A stretch of 6,315 nt of DNA from Planctomycetota bacterium. GTDB taxonomy: Bacteria > Planctomycetota > Phycisphaerae > Phycisphaerales > SM1A02. The stretch spans positions 1 through 6,315 of the forward strand of contig JADFGE010000180.1 in the NCBI GenBank assembly GCA_022567855.1, in the 5' to 3' direction. The notes beneath the pieces were generated by a model that made no database searches, was not told the origin of the DNA, and worked only from the letters and a program-made list of their open reading frames with translations. The stretch's first letter is position 1; every line of letters begins with the position of its first letter. Shown one piece after another: positions 5,762 through 6,315 of this stretch. The position numbers and the translations under genes were made by a program.

Positions 5762-6315
5762 ATGAATGGATCAACTGAAAACCTGCGGTATGAGCCTGGG
5801 GTTTGGCTGAGGACGGTCGCGGTGATGGTGGCGGTGATGGTGATCGGCGTCGGGGCGATTATTACCGAGTCGGCTTGGGCGGACGAGCCGCAACTGCGGG
5901 CTGAGCGCCTGTACAACGCCACGAACCGTCGGGTGATGATGAGCCTCGAAGCGCCCCACGCAGCGCAGATAAGTCTGGCGCTGATCGACGCTGACGGAGC
6001 GCTGATCGCTGAGCCGGTTTCGGTTCGCCCGGGCCGTATCGATTTAGCCGAGCAGTTTCCCGCGCTGTGGGAGATTCGGCGCACGAGCTATCTTCAACTG
6101 CTGATCGATAGCGAGCCGGTCGGCTCGGCGCTCGTGCTCCAGCCGATGCTGTCGCGCATGGTTCCGATCACCAGGCAAGGTGCGGTTCGCCCCGGCGGTT
6201 CGATTACCACGCGGATCGAAGGTTGGTACGACGAATTGCATCCGCCGCCCCCGCCCCCGCCCCCGGAAGTGCCACCGGATACAAATTCTCCCGAGGGGAC
6301 AGATAGCGAAGCCGC
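5762..6315 (+). CDS. Exported protein with signal peptide and proline run, 3' end outside the window
   Basis: The frame from ATG 5762 is open for 184 complete codons to the right edge. Residues 14-40 are a signal peptide or anchor: an Arg (R17), a hydrophobic VAVMVAVMVIGVGAII core, and AWA before DEP, a plausible signal-peptidase site after A40. The mature part begins with a small, strand-rich domain of about 110 residues. It includes LYNATNRRVMMSLEAPH, VRPGRIDLAEQFPALWEI and SEPVGSALVLQPML, then a TTRIEGWYDELHPPPPPPPPEVPP linker with eight consecutive prolines (161-168). A similar N-terminal domain precedes peptidyl-prolyl isomerase domains in some planctomycete proteins as I recall, but the deciding domain lies outside the window and I do not assign it. 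The Pro-rich linker suggests spanning cell-envelope space. The ribosome binding site is weak (GAG near -5). A nearby second ATG at 5766 is in another frame that closes quickly. Confidence 0.8.
   Translation, partial: MNGSTENLRYEPGVWLRTVAVMVAVMVIGVGAIITESAWADEPQLRAERLYNATNRRVMMSLEAPHAAQISLALIDADGALIAEPVSVRPGRIDLAEQFPALWEIRRTSYLQLLIDSEPVGSALVLQPMLSRMVPITRQGAVRPGGSITTRIEGWYDELHPPPPPPPPEVPPDTNSPEGTDSEA

Noticed and set aside
5674..6241. Minus-strand ORFs at 5674-6084, 5771-5959 and 6044-6241
   Set aside because: They oppose the open plus-strand frame with a clear signal peptide. They are His/Arg/Ser-rich mirror translations with no motif.

Overview
The window reads as a piece of a moderately GC-rich bacterial chromosome, most plausibly a planctomycete (Phycisphaerae-like). 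This is an inference. The GatB carries MRFEPNVNV at residues 207-215, which I recall from planctomycete and related GatB proteins. The diadenylate cyclase is of the DacZ type, and ribosome binding sites are mostly weak. No rRNA, tRNA, CRISPR array, transposase or integrase was seen.

Left part (1-900): the first 128 codons of a fumarylacetoacetate-hydrolase-family enzyme run leftward off the edge. A short rightward ORF encoding a C-terminal-type TPR segment follows and is probably a gene remnant. About 200 bases without a gene come next, holding a hairpin just downstream of gatB. Positions 901-2436 (minus) encode full-length GatB, a subunit of the tRNA-dependent amidotransferase. No gatA or gatC is in view.

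Middle (2534-4618, minus): a compact four-gene run reads TIGR04255-family protein, then an uncharacterised 'WDSYGA' protein, then an uncharacterised 137-aa 'RPTSAAF' protein, then a DUF2283-like protein. Two of the three junctions are ATGA stop/start overlaps and the third gap is 8 bases, so the genes look co-translated. Sampled lines of the first genes are clearly lower in GC than the flanks, while the DUF2283-like gene has flank-like GC. This looks like a laterally acquired cassette of unknown function and is the best candidate in the window for an undescribed system.

Right part (4811-6315): a DacZ-type c-di-AMP synthase on the minus strand lies upstream of the cassette. Divergent from it, across 84 bases, is the start of an exported protein with a signal peptide and a proline run, cut by the right edge. 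Whether the cyclase has anything to do with the cassette cannot be told from this sequence; it may simply be a resident housekeeping gene.
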